Shown one piece after another: positions 1 through 10,260 of a stretch of 20,713 nucleotides of DNA (the first letter of the stretch is position 1; each line of letters starts with the position of its first letter). Position numbers and translations under genes: made by a program. Where the stretch lies: positions 24,899 to 45,611 of the forward strand of contig NWUY0300015985.1 in assembly GCA_004151065.3 (NCBI GenBank), written 5' to 3'. The notes under the pieces were generated by a model. It was given only the letters and a program-made list of their open reading frames with translations, had not been told where the DNA came from and did not search any database. The DNA is from Larix sibirica. Taxonomy: Eukaryota; Streptophyta; Pinopsida; Pinales; Pinaceae.

Positions 1-1033
1 TCACAAATGAGACATAAGATTGCATGATCAAAATGTTAATGTGTGGCTTCCTCATATGTTAAAGAAGTGTGGCCCCATAAATGTGATTAAGTAATTGTCA
101 TTTCATAAATGGTGTTACTCATGTGCCAACCCACGCATACTAATGAAATTGGGAATTGGTGGATAAAAAAAAAAGTTGTTTTGTTTTGTTTTCAATCCTA
201 TAGCATGTAATACTCATTCTTGCATTAAGAATGGATGTATAGAGGGTTGGTTGTATTGAGTTCAATTTTGTGATGAGAACATCATCCTTGTAAACTATCT
301 GAAAATAGAGAATTATGCATCATACAGAGTTACAAACCAAATGTTGAATGGCCTGCTAAGCAATAGAGATTCATTTGACATTGCATGGCNCATCCACCAT
401 GCAAGGACAAGCTAAGCTCTCCAAGAGTGCAAAACAAAAATGATCCAAAAGCTTCTCTCCTTCCCCATCCTCCTATTTTATTAACCTCATGTGGACTCAT
501 GAGCTCGAATTCCCTCCAAGAAACTTACCCAACTCAAGTTAGTGATAGATTCCTTCTTGAGACACCTATCTACTTCATTCTTGCACTCCTCTTTCCCCAA
601 TTCGAATTGGGAATCTTGGTTGACCATAACTCCCTCTATGCACCCTCTTGGAGGCTATTTTTAGCCTTGACATGTCATATATGTCATATGTCAGCCTTCA
701 TGTCCGAATTTGTCATATTTGTCATANCTTAGGCCATTGTGACCCAATGCAAAATTTGAGAACATAACAAAAGTACTCAATTGTTTTGCATGATAAATAG
801 TTTTGAGAGTTTCTTACGATCTATGTGTAACTTAGTGATTAAGTAATTAAGATATGGCATTGTCATATAACCAATATATATTGAAACTTTGATGTATATA
901 AAACCTTTAGATATCTATCTAAATAAAAGTAAAATTAATTTCTTATCAATTAAAAAATTATATATCACATGTCAATTTTATTTGAATAATTTTGGAACAT
1001 ATCAAATTGATTAAAATAATCATTAATTAATAA
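1..1033. other. AT-rich intergenic DNA, no gene seen
   Basis: No coding region is recognised here. Single N bases at 390 and 727 bracket a 336-bp stretch that is less AT-rich than its surroundings. One frame stays open across it (385-732), but the translation matches nothing I know and includes the N positions. The stretch holds a perfect 16-bp palindrome (CCCAATTCGAATTGGG, 596-611) and a cluster of TGTCATA words at 673, 682, 711 and 720. It could be part of an old LTR, but no paired copy is present in the window. Confidence 0.5.
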
Positions 1034-1130
1034 AGGATTCCTTTATAACTAAGTAGTCACTTCCAACGACCATAGGATTCCTTCATGATTAAGTAGTCAC
1101 TTCCAACTACTATAGGATTCCTTCATTTGT
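1034..1130. repeat. 40-bp tandem repeat, about 2.4 copies
   Basis: Units start at 1034, 1074 and 1114, each opening with AGGATTCCTT. The first two are full length and contain AAGTAGTCACTTCCAAC; the third is partial. The copies differ by only a few substitutions, so the duplication is recent relative to the surrounding decay. No function is apparent. Confidence 0.85.
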
Positions 1131-1564
1131 ACATGAAATTATTACAATGCACTATCAATTCATAGTAAAATCAATTTAGCTTAATTTTCGTAAACAATAT
1201 ACAATTGTAACATAAATATCCCAACAACTTCACCAAAAATATTCACTATTGCTTCCACACAAGCAAATAAAAAGTATATTATGTCTCGTTTTGCACTCTT
1301 ACATTAAGTAAATACCATACAACAAACCTAGTCACTTCACTCGCAACAAACCAAATCACTTTCAAAAGAAAGACCTTTTATAAAATTAATTATTTTTAAT
1401 TATTTTTATAATTGAATATATTTTTAATTAATTTTAAATAAATAACTTTTATATTTAATTTTTATTCTATAATATAAAGTTAGAGTGCATTTTGTTTTAT
1501 TTATTTGTAAATTAAATGTAATGAATTTTCTTCTATATTTTCACTTTAATAAATATATTTTTAA
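1131..1564. other. AT-rich intergenic DNA, nothing recognised
   Basis: Strongly AT-rich sequence with runs of TTTTTAATTA type between 1380 and 1460. I see no coding, RNA or mobile-element feature. Confidence 0.6.
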
Positions 1565-1686
1565 TTTGTACTCTTCATTTTTGTCTTTATTCATTCCAAC
1601 AAACAATTCAAAAAAAATATTTTGTTTTATTTGTACTCTTGATTTTTGCCTTTATTCATTTCAACAAACTATTCAAAAGCAATATC
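1565..1686. repeat. 65-bp tandem duplication
   Basis: Two units begin TTTGTACTCTT at 1565 and 1630 and both continue through a CTTTATTCATT and CAACAAAC segment. They are clearly homologous, with scattered substitutions. The open frame across them is a by-product of AT-rich sequence and not a gene. Confidence 0.8.
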
Positions 1687-1749
1687 CTTAAATTCTTTTA
1701 TGATATCAAAGTTCTATATCATTTTTTTCTTTCGATTACCTACATAAAA

Positions 1750-1823
1750 GGGAGAGTTGTTGAAAGTCCAACAAACTAAATAAAAAGGGAGGTTGTTGAA
1801 ATTCCAACAAACTAGATTACAAA
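1750..1823. repeat. 37-bp tandem duplication
   Basis: Units at 1750-1786 and 1787-1823 share GGGAG, then GTTGTTGAAA, then TCCAACAAACTA. The CAACAAAC word also occurs in the duplication just upstream, so the two arrays may be related. Confidence 0.7.
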
Positions 1824-3450
1824 AAGTTTATAAAAAATGCAAAATTTGTATAACAAATCTGTATCCATCAACTACACATCAACTACAGTTCAATTCAAAA
1901 TTTACCCTATTACATGTAAGAACTAATTATAATATCTATAGTAATATTGCTTGGAAAACTAATCAGACATCAAAATACAAGTAAATAACGATTACTTTTA
2001 CTAAGTTAATCATGGATAAAGATATGCCAATTGTGAGCCTCCTTCATGATATATCGTTCAGCTCAGGTCCATGTTTTTAGGGGTCTTTTGTTGTCCTTCT
2101 AAAGTTTCTTTTAATTGTTGTACAATATCTTCATTAACACCTTGTTATGTAATTGAATCAATAGATACAAGGTAGGTAGAGGGGGAAGAAGGGATTGGGA
2201 GCTCCTTGCAAATCCTAAGATAATGGTGTAATGCATCTCAAGGTTACTAAGATGAAGTTACAATTCTTAATGCTTGGTCACCTACTTCTTCGCATGTACA
2301 TTTAGATATTCAATGGCTTGGCACATACCTTCCAACTGATTGAAAAAGTGTCTCAAGATTTTCATGATTTCACTTAATTCATCCCCAAAATTTCTCTCAT
2401 GACAAGGAAGACTAGTCATTTCTAAGAGCTAGGTTAAGGATTCCTATGTCCCCAACCACCCCATAGAACCAAAAAGGACGCAAACAACAAACACCAAATG
2501 TGAATTTTAAACAAAGGCACTACCTAGAAACCTTTCACAGAGGTGGAGAAAGAGAGATTGAGTAATGGCAAAGACAAAGAAAGGGGCTTCTAACATCTTA
2601 CCTATATCAAAATAACTGAAAAGGTTGATTCCTTCCACAATAACAGTTCCTCATGTTCCCTTACAATACAAAAATTCTCTTGCAAAGTAATGACCATCGT
2701 CGTCTTCACACCAGCTAAAACCCATGCCAATGAACAAGAAAGGGGATTGACATCAAAGTGACACATCATTAGAAATATTGCATAGTCCAAATAAAAGGAA
2801 AGCATCAAAACTGTAACATTTCCCTAAATATAGTTTTAATAAAGGATGACAATATCAATAACAAATTAAAAAAAAAAATTAAAAGTTCCTGGCAAGAAAC
2901 TGCCAAAAAGTTGAAAGTCAAGTAACAATTTGAAATTTTGTGTGGCTTTGAGACCTTCTAGAAATATCCCAATGGAATATTTTGCAAACTAGGGGGTTCT
3001 TGAACCTAAATCCATCTAAGGCCAATAAGAAACTACTTCCATGATTCATAGGGACATAAGGTTGCACTTTCTTTGAAAGAGAAATGCAAAGGTTTGAGAA
3101 TAATTCTCTAAACTATTTGCTAAAGTTAGTCTTTCCCAAGGACAACAGGGATTGAATTTGCAAGGACGTGAATCATTAACATATAAGAGCATATATTCAA
3201 GAGATGTGAACAAATATTCTCATGCATCACAAGAAATAAGTATGAATAGTTCAATTTATTTGAGTTGTCACAGTTGGCAAATATGCATAGTGAAAAGTTA
3301 AAGTTTGTTGTTGGACATGTGTTGTACTTGTTGTAGGTTCCCATAGCAAAGGGGGTCTGAGAAGGGGGTAGTATGCCCCTGAAATAAATTTTTGGGTCCA
3401 TTTTTTGTCCATTTAAAGATTTTTTCAGCCAATGGTTTATCAACCCATTA
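1824..3450. other. Intergenic DNA with possible decayed coding remnant
   Basis: No intact gene. On the reverse strand a 48-codon open stretch (2428 down to 2285) gives a charged, helix-like peptide containing ELSEIMKILRHFF. This reads more like protein than its surroundings, but it is bounded by stops at both ends and I do not recognise a family. Further reverse-strand frames around 2602-2808 and 3126-3443 look non-coding. The remainder is moderately AT-rich unique sequence. Confidence 0.4.
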
Positions 3451-3717
3451 TAAACTAATTCAATTAAGGAATTATGGTTATAGTCTAATAAGGGTTAATG
3501 GGTTAAGGTTTTGGATGCTATATATTTTATTGAAAATAGCAATTATAATACAATGAGATAGAGAGTGGAGAAACTCTGAGGTGGGTTGATTTTCCCACTT
3601 TTGGGTTTCCAAGGTAAATTATATTTGTGTATTGTGTGTGTCAGCCATTGTTAATAATTGTGTTTTATATTCTATTTGGTATTTATTTTATTACACAAGT
3701 TTATCAAACTTTTCATA
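3450..3717 (+). repeat. Probable 5' LTR end of the copia element
   Basis: The sequence lies immediately upstream of a copia primer-binding site and has a TATA-like TGCTATATATTTTATTG near 3518, as expected of an LTR promoter. It ends TTTTCA, two bases before the primer site, consistent with the CA end of an LTR. The left boundary is a guess: no second LTR copy is available for comparison. Confidence 0.5.
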
Positions 3718-3731
3718 TGGTATCAAAGCAA
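3718..3731 (+). promoter_or_regulatory. Primer-binding site for initiator Met tRNA
   Basis: TGGTATCAAAGC is complementary to the 3' end of plant initiator methionine tRNA, with one mismatch (A for the usual G at position 9). This is the standard primer for minus-strand synthesis in plant copia elements and sets the LTR/internal boundary. Confidence 0.85.
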
Positions 3732-3899
3732 TGTTAATGGCTTCAAGGGGACACCACTATTAATAGGGTTTAGTTAATCTTGTGAAGAGCAAGGATATAT
3801 TAGGTCTGCGATAAACCTGTGTTGGACTAGGATCTTTGCGTACTGAATCTTGTGTAAAGAAAATGACAAGCAATTCAAGAATATAAATAGAGAGGTTTA

Positions 3900-4595
3900 A
3901 CAATCATAGCATCGAGTTATGGAAGTTGAAGATGGAGGATCTTCTTGTATATAGAGAATATTGTGGACTGCTATGGATCTATATACAAAATTGGTTGATA
4001 TTTCAAAAGAAGATTGGGAAAAATGGGAAAAAAGCGATAAGCACAATTTGACGTTGCCTCTCAAATTCAATGTTGTTGATCGTCCCTGGAGACAACAATG
4101 TAAAGAAGTTATGGGATAAGTTGAGGAATTTGTATCAGTCAAAGTCACTAGTAAACAACTTATTTCTTCGAAAGAGGTTGTAACATCTTAGGATGGAGGA
4201 TGGTAACTCTATGAAAAATCATCTAAATGCCTTAAAATTTTGGTAAGTAAAATTTCCTTTGTTGATATTAAGATAGAGGAAAAAATAAGTGTATTACCTT
4301 GTAATGTTTTTTTCTAGAACCTTGGGATAATCTGGTTGTAGTAATTGGCAGTACCACTCAATCCACACTAAAGGTTGAGGATGTAGTTGCATCCTTGTTA
4401 TCCGAGGGAATGAGGAGAAAATCCATGGAGGGTGTGACCAAGGATGTTTTATCTGTGAGAGGTCATCCCCCAAGACAACAAAAATAAGTATTTTGGGGGG
4501 AAATCTAAGTCTAGAGGTATATCTAAATCTCTAGGACATTGCAAAGAAATGTTGGAAATGTAGTAAAGTTAGGCATTGTAAGAAGGATTTTATAT
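3900..4595 (+). pseudogene. Copia gag remnant with degraded zinc knuckle
   Basis: Piecing frames together shows the typical copia gag layout. An N-terminal ELWKLKMEDLLV block lies at 3914. A WDKLRNLYQSKSL-type block lies near 4110-4150. A WDNLVV block near 4325 is followed by a serine/glycine-rich spacer. At 4550-4591 there is a retroviral-type zinc knuckle, CWKC then H, in which the fourth ligand position reads phenylalanine instead of cysteine. Several frameshifts and stops separate these blocks, so no Gag protein can be made. Gag would normally form the virus-like particle. Confidence 0.8.
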
Positions 4596-4645
4596 CTAAA
4601 AATGTTGATAAAGGTAATAGATTTGATGACGCCCCTTCCACAAAA

Positions 4646-5104
4646 ATGAAAATCCATGTAGAAGGAGGTGATGTTTACTTGGCATATACAAGTATACATG
4701 CAGATCATGATGTATGGTTGATCAACTTGGGTGCTTCATTTCATATGACTCCTCACGGGGATTGGCTTTGTGAATATCAAAAGTATAATGGAGGTGATGC
4801 TTTCCTAGGAGTCAAATTGACAGATAAAATCATAGAATGTGGAAGGTTCGAGTTGTTTACCAAATATTGAAGGATTATAACTCTTAATAAGGTTTTGCAC
4901 ATTCTAGATTTGGCTAGAAACTTGATATTTGTAAGTAATATGGGTGATGAATGTGTGCATACTATATTTTTTATGGGCAAATGCAATATGGTTCAAGGAG
5001 CAATGGTGTTGATGCGTGGACTTCAAATTGGAACTTTGTACATGTGGTTGGGAATCACTTTTAATGGTGTAAGAGTTTTGGTGTTCCCAATGATAGCAAT
5101 GTAG
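4646..5104 (+). pseudogene. Copia aspartic protease remnant, active site lost
   Basis: The stretch carries the flanks of the copia protease active site, WLI...GASFHMTP. The catalytic Asp position reads Asn (AAC at 4724-4726), and the following Ser/Thr position reads Leu, giving NLGAS. This loss alone would abolish proteolysis. The frame also stops at 4868, with homology resuming in another frame (4895-5104). Confidence 0.75.
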
Positions 5105-5129
5105 AAGATAGGACCCCTATTATCCTTGT

Positions 5130-5740
5130 GTAGAATAAAATTGCATGGCATCAAATACTAGGATATGTTGGAGAGAAGGGCCTTCAAGCATTACATGGTA
5201 AAGGCCTTTGAGAATTACATGGTAAAGGTATGGTTGAAGGTATGTCTGATTTCGCATTAGTATATGGTAAACATAATTGGGTGAGATTCCCATCTAGTGC
5301 TACAAGAGCAAAAGGAATATTGAAGTTAATACATAGTGATGGGTTTTCCTCGAGGAACACATGGTTCTATTTCCTCCATAAGAAATCTGAGGTTTTTGAT
5401 CAATTTAAAGAGTTTAAATATCTTGTAGAAAACCAAACAAAAAAGAAAATAAAGGTGTTGAGGATAAATAATGGTGGAGTTCTACGGAAATGAGTTTGAG
5501 TAATTTTCTAAAAAGTGTGGAATAACAAGGCAAAATCCTACTCCATACACACCTCAAGAGAATGGAGTTGTAGAATGAATGAACAAGACATCGATGGAGA
5601 AGGAAAGGAGTATACTCAGTGGTACAGGGTTATCATAGGAATTTTGGGTAGAGGCAGTGGATATTGTATGTTACTTAGTAAATCAATCACCTACATTATC
5701 ATTGGTTGAAAAAATTCCTCATGAGACATGGATAGGTAAA
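5130..5740 (+). pseudogene. Copia integrase remnant (GAG-pre-integrase plus core)
   Basis: A KIAWHQILGY block at about 5139 matches the start of the GAG-pre-integrase zinc-binding region. The core begins at IHSDGF near 5331 and jumps directly to a TWFYFLHKKSEVF block, so roughly 20 residues normally between them are deleted. The second catalytic Asp, expected in the DNGG context, reads Asn (RINNGG, 5461-5478). The third-acid region (PYTPQENGVVE) survives in another frame near 5540-5570 and is followed by a stop. The enzyme is therefore inactive. Confidence 0.8.
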
Positions 5741-5759
5741 AAACCCTTTTCTTAAAGAT

Positions 5760-6341
5760 CTAAGAGTTTTTTGTTGTGATGCTTGTGTGCATGTTCCAAA
5801 GGAAAATAGGAGTAAGATGGATAATAAATTCGAAAAATGTATCTTTATTCGTTATAAAGATGGTATAAAAGGTTATAAACTTTGGAACCTAGTAACTAAG
5901 AAGATTTAATAATCGGGATGTTGTATTTGGAGAGGTTAAAGTTCTCCTAAAGAAGACATTTAACCAAAGTAAGAAGAGCTAGAGATAATAGAGTTTCAGT
6001 TGAAGGGTGAAGAACATGATTCAATAAAAGAAGATAAACTAGAATATGAAGAACATCGAGTTAATACTTGAGGAGATCAGTTCATGGAAGAAGGAAACCA
6101 GAAAGGTATATCCCACCTAATTTCTACTTTATTTTTGCTCTATATATTTCTAATGATGATACTGGAACTATTAGGGAGGTAGTGGATTCAAAAGATAATA
6201 AACTTTGGAAGAAAGAAATGGTTGAAGAAATGGATGCTTTGGATAAAAATGAGACTTGGGATCTAGTTGAGTTGTTGGTTGGAAGAAAACCTTTTTGTAG
6301 AAAATGTGTGTTTAAGAAGAAGTTAATGCTACAACAAAAAT
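5760..6341 (+). pseudogene. Copia reverse transcriptase N-terminal fragment, truncated
   Basis: After a linker with several stops, the frame 6068-6341 shows the usual entrance to copia reverse transcriptase. A REVVDSKDNKLWKKEMVEEM block is followed by NETWDLVEL and GRKPF...CVFKKK. Homology stops right after this lysine-rich block. All catalytic reverse transcriptase motifs (YxDD included) and RNase H are missing because minisatellite sequence takes over at about 6342. Confidence 0.8.
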
Positions 6342-7412
6342 GGCGATTAGCGTTCCATTTAGTGTCCCTTTTTAGTGTATTTTTTTCCCCATTGAGTGGC
6401 CCAAGTAGACGCTAAACCTGGCACGTCATGGGAAATTTTTAAAGCACCTAAAATTTCGTCCCATTTAGTGTCCCAAATAGCATCCCATTTATCATCTAGA
6501 TTAACGTCCCCTTTTTCGTCCAAAATAGCATCCCGAATATTGTCCCATTTAGATTCTAGTATAGTGACAAGTTTAGCGTCCAGCTTAGCTTCATTTTTAG
6601 TGTCCACTTTGCCCAATCACACCAAGAATTGCATCCAGGTATCATCTAGAATAGCACCAAGTTATCATCTATGTTTGCTTCCACGTTAGCACCATATTTG
6701 CATCCAAATTAGCATCCAATATTGCATCCATATGTGCTACCACTTTAGTGGCTTGATTAGCTTCCCATTTTACACAATGTTTTTCTTCCAAATCGGTGCC
6801 AAGTTTTGCTTCCCATTTTGCGCCATGTTTTCCTTCCAAATTGGAACCAAGTTCTACTTCCCATATCATGCCATGTTTTGCTTCCTATTTAGCGCCATGT
6901 TTTGCATCCACATCAACGTCTAGTTGTCCAACCATGTTTGAGTTCCTTGTTAGCACCAAGTGTTGCAACCTTTTTAACACCTAGTTATGCATCCTTGTTT
7001 ACATCCACATTACCACCATGTTTTGATTCCACAGTAGTGTCGTGTTTGGAAACCTCATTAGCTCCCATTTTAGCGTCCATTTTTGTTTCCACAGTAGTGC
7101 CACATTTTTCTTCTTGATTAGCTCATTGGGTTTCTTCTTATTTTGCTTCCTCATGAACGCCACATTTAGCTTACCATTTAGAATCTAGTTTTTCTCCTTT
7201 GTTGGCCTCTAGTTTTGCTTCTAGTTTGGATTCTACTTTTGCTTCCACAATAGCACCAAAATTGACTTCCAAATTAGAGCCAATTTTTACGTCCAATGTT
7301 GCTTCTAGATTTGTGACCGATTAGGCTTCCATTTTAGCTCCTAGTTTTGCTTCCTTATTAGCATCACATTAGGATTACTATTTAGCACCTACATTTCCAT
7401 CCAATTTTGCAA
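6342..7412. repeat. Degenerate 12-bp minisatellite, about 89 units
   Basis: About 1.07 kb is built from a strict 12-bp period. The unit is close to CCCATTTAGCGT, with variants such as CCAAATTAGCAT and CCATGTTTTGCT. Between 6460 and 6610 successive units can be cut every 12 bases with almost no indels. Further right the units alternate in character, suggesting a 24-bp higher order (GCTTCC / GCGCCATG around 6800-6900). The unit lacks stop codons in two forward frames and one reverse frame, so open frames of 60-97 codons arise on both strands. Their peptides are 4-residue repeats (SHLA-like forward, KWDA/KWEA-like reverse). I take these as by-products of the period rather than genes, but cannot exclude an origin in a repetitive coding exon. 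Confidence 0.85.
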
Positions 7413-7909
7413 CAATATAATTATTATATTCATATTATTATAATTATTTCATTAATTTCAATAGTTCCCATATTTCATTTATTTCATAGTTCTCAAATAA
7501 CATAATGAAACATACAAATCAAGCAGATATCACTATTGAAATTAATTACATAACATTTATGAAGAAATTCAAGTCAAATGGACAACATTCATTTGAAGTA
7601 GTATTTCATCATATTTATTAATTCTCCATCAAAATATTATCGACAACTTCCAATATAAATAAATTAACAATATAATACTAATAACATCACCATTATCTTT
7701 TATCAAAAGAAGTGAAAGTAGAATACATCATCACANTTTTTTATTTTTTATTTTTATTTTATTTATTTTAAAAGTAAATGACTCTATGAACTTTCCTAAT
7801 AATAGTTATGTAGTTTTGGATAATGATCTTTTCATAAATATCATAATAACTAATTGAACTTTATATTTTGGAATGCCTTTCAACAATGATTGTTATTGAA
7901 TAATGTTTG
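7413..7909. other. AT-rich intergenic DNA, nothing recognised
   Basis: Very AT-rich sequence with TAATTATT runs and a T-rich tract after the N at 7736. No gene or element ends were seen. Confidence 0.6.
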
Positions 7910-8053
7910 AATATTCTTAAATTTCTTCCAATAAATTGTTTATAGTTGTCTTTTTAGTCATGAAAAATCTTCCAATAATTTGTTTGTCACTGAGTAAGTC
8001 ATTGAATATTCTTAAAATTCTTTCAATAATTTATTTGTTCTCGAGTGAGTAAC
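7910..8053. repeat. Degenerate direct repeats of CTTCCAATAAT type
   Basis: Blocks at 7910-7942, 7963-8003 and 8005-8053 share TCTTCCAATAATTTGTTT. The first and third also share GAATATTCTTAAA, and the second and third share a (T/C)GAGTGAGTAA-like tail. The spacing is irregular, so this is an eroded tandem array. Confidence 0.55.
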
Positions 8054-8105
8054 CACAATGCTCCCCAATTTCTATTTTTCAATGTATTTCTTTTTCATAA
8101 TCATT

Positions 8106-8168
8106 AACTTGTCCATTGTCATCTTTAACATGTCCAGTGTCATCTTTAACTTGCCCATTATCATTTTT
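8106..8168. repeat. 21-bp tandem repeat, three copies
   Basis: Units at 8106-8126, 8127-8147 and 8148-8168 follow AACTTGTCCATTGTCATCTTT with one to four substitutions each. A perfect 18-bp AT palindrome (8163-8180) overlaps the end of the third unit. Confidence 0.85.
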
Positions 8169-8247
8169 TAATTAAAAAATGTTATTTTCATTTACTTTAG
8201 TGTTAAAAAGAAAACTATAAAGTTCTATAATATTTGTAATACTATTA

Positions 8248-8412
8248 AGTTTTATAATATATTAAAAGTGTTTTAAAAAATAAAACTTCTCAAATAAGAT
8301 GGAGATTATATATATATATATCAAAATAAAGTTTTATAGTATAGTAGAAGTGTTTTAAAAAATAAAACTTCTCAAATAAAATGGAGATTATATATATATA
8401 TATATATATATT
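8248..8412. repeat. 82-bp tandem duplication ending in (TA)n
   Basis: Two units begin AAGTTTTATA at 8247 and 8329. Both contain GTTTTAAAAAATAAAACTTC and GGAGATTATATATATA. The (TA) microsatellite is longer in the second unit (to about 8412). The (TA) runs probably gave the slippage or mispairing point. Confidence 0.85.
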
Positions 8413-9407
8413 ATTGATCCCAATAATGGAATATATATATAATGGAATTTTTTAAGCAATTCTAATAAGGTTAATGGCTAAAGATAAACATAAGATAGTA
8501 AATAGTAATTCACTTAATTGCATTATAACTTTGTTGTCGCATGTTTAGTCAGAGATATAATTGAGTTCATGAGTAGGTAAGCACTACATTACAATAGTGA
8601 AAAAAGTTATCACATGGAAAATTGAAAAATAAAGAATATCGACTTACTGTCAGAGTGAAAGAATAGAATGGTGGTAGCTTTTATGTCATTCATTCATTAT
8701 CAAATAACAGAGAAAGCACATTTCCTTCAATAATTTTGTAGCTCCCATGATGCTGCCTTCCTTTCCTTTGGTTTAGTGGGAATGAGTTGAATAGAATAAA
8801 TGTGTGTTGGTAGATAGGGATGAATTATTGTCACATGTGTAGGCCTTTATGGGAAGAACCGGATGGATTGGGTCCCAATTGTAGACACGTGTTGGAAGGT
8901 TCTGAACTGGATAGGGATCAACAGTTTTTGTTTTGTAAAATGAAGTAGCACCCACTTCTGGCACTTGCTATTCGTTGGACACGACTTTTCTCATTTGGGC
9001 ATCGACACGAAAAGAAACAAACTGCAATAGGAGGGTATTGTCCATCTCTATCTGTTTGAGGAGAGGCAGCTGGAGAGGAGGAGAGGAGAGGACCACACAT
9101 GAGAGGAGAGGAGGAGGAACACAAAATTTAACCAACACCAACATCCATATGGATGGATCATCATGAAACATGGGAACAAATATTATCAGCAACATGCTAT
9201 GCAATATGCGGTTCGATTCACCATTCACATTTTCAATTTTCAATTTCAACTCTACTCCTTTCTAAAATCCATGTATTTAATAATAATCATCATAATTGAT
9301 GTCACAACCACCAATGCCATACCTTCACTCTATCATGAGTGCTTCTCTAATGTCAACTCTTGTAGTTGTCCCTAACTATCACCAAGTAGTATCAAAACCT
9401 TCCATCA
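8413..9407. other. Intergenic DNA with a GA-rich island and a G-box palindrome
   Basis: No gene was recognised. Between about 8770 and 9170 the base composition is visibly less AT-rich than either side. This part holds the palindrome ACACGTGT (8885-8892, a G-box-type CACGTG core) and a 60-bp purine tract of GAGGAGAGG type (about 9053-9117). Short frames on both strands across it are low-complexity and overlap each other. It could be a detached promoter/5' UTR or an LTR piece; nothing in the sequence decides this. Confidence 0.4.
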
Positions 9408-9443
9408 ATTAACTATTATTGTGTTATTAACTATTATTGTGTT
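9408..9443. repeat. 18-bp perfect tandem duplication
   Basis: ATTAACTATTATTGTGTT occurs twice back to back (9408-9425 and 9426-9443) without a mismatch. Confidence 0.9.
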
Positions 9444-9447
9444 GGAA

Positions 9448-9545
9448 GTGTACAAGAGAATCTAAAAGTGTCAACCACATAATGGCCCAACACTATCTAG
9501 GACGTCCACAAGATTCTAACAATGTCATCCACATGATGGCCCCAA
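9448..9545. repeat. Imperfect tandem repeat of about 55 bp
   Basis: Both halves carry ACAAGA, then TCTAA, then TGTCA(A/T)CCACAT(A/G)ATGGCCC, at 9451-9488 and 9507-9543, with small indels between them. Confidence 0.65.
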
Positions 9546-10260
9546 TCTATAAGAGCTTGTGGTAATATCCTTAGGTGTAGGAGAATGTTGTATACTTAAT
9601 TTGTGATTTGTTAGTATACTTTTATAAAAAGTTTTTTTTTAATGTCCACGTCATCTTCAAAAAGGGAGTATAAGGGCATTTTAATAAGAGCATTAAATCA
9701 AATAAAGTTTTATGAGAGGATCAACGGACTTCAAATTTTAAAAGGGAGGCATCTTTGTATATTTTTTTTTGTCCAAGCTTTTTTAAAGAAGTTTTTGGGA
9801 AAAGGTGATCCATTTTCCAAACCTGAATAGTGGGTTGAAGCTTAGAAGAAGTTGTAGGTATTCAAAATAAAGAAGTTGAGTTCATATAAAGGACATATGC
9901 TTGTTTGGTTCTTGATTGTTGAAAGTTGAAGTGTAAGTTGACTTGTGTGTTTGTTGAGAAGAGAACATTGGTGAATAGAAGAGAAATGGTAGATCCCAAA
10001 GCCCACGTTGGTGCAAGATAAGGTTGTGTGCAAAAAAGATCTTGTATTAAGGGGGTATATATATAAAACCCATATTTTTTTTAGGGTGCGATAAGGAAGG
10101 AAAGAAGAAGGATTGAGAAAGAAAGAAGAAGAGAAAGTTGAAAGCCAAAGTTTATCATAGAAGAAGGTGGATGAGCTGTCAAGAGAAATTATCATGGGTA
10201 AAAAAATAAGACTGAAACAGCTCATGAGAGAGAATAGAAGAGAAGATAAAAGAGACACGG
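9546..10260. other. Purine-rich segment, possible leader/LTR of the second copia relic
   Basis: No gene. The forward strand is rich in GAAGAAG/GAGAAAG runs. A TATATATATAAAA box at 10056-10068 lies about 200 bp before gag-like codons begin, which is where an LTR promoter would sit. I find no primer-binding site, and no copy of the presumed 3' LTR (12117 onward) here, so assignment to the element is by position only. Confidence 0.35.

Larger units (their letters stand above)
3450..6341 (+). mobile_element. Decayed, 3'-truncated Ty1/copia retrotransposon
   Basis: The order is LTR end, primer-binding site, gag with zinc knuckle, protease, integrase, then the first part of reverse transcriptase. 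This is the Ty1/copia order (integrase before reverse transcriptase). All coding parts are broken by stops, frameshifts or deletions. The element ends abruptly near 6341, where the 12-bp minisatellite begins; the rest of reverse transcriptase, RNase H and the 3' LTR are absent from the window. The left edge is approximate because I cannot find the LTR start without its partner. Confidence 0.85.

Noticed and set aside
385-732. 115-codon forward frame between two N bases
   Set aside because: It contains ambiguous bases, has no recognisable domain, and its composition resembles LTR/intergenic DNA.
2285-2428. 48-codon helix-like peptide on the minus strand
   Set aside because: Too short, bounded by stops and not matched to any family I know; kept only as a remark in the region entry.
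6359-7117. Several 60-97-codon open frames on both strands in the minisatellite
   Set aside because: The 12-bp unit lacks stops in some frames, so such frames are expected from the period. No start context, splice or known domain supports a gene.
9210-9219. Perfect box B-like GGTTCGATTC, suggesting a second SINE or tRNA
   Set aside because: No box A at the required spacing upstream, no tRNA-like fold, no A-tail and no target-site duplication nearby.
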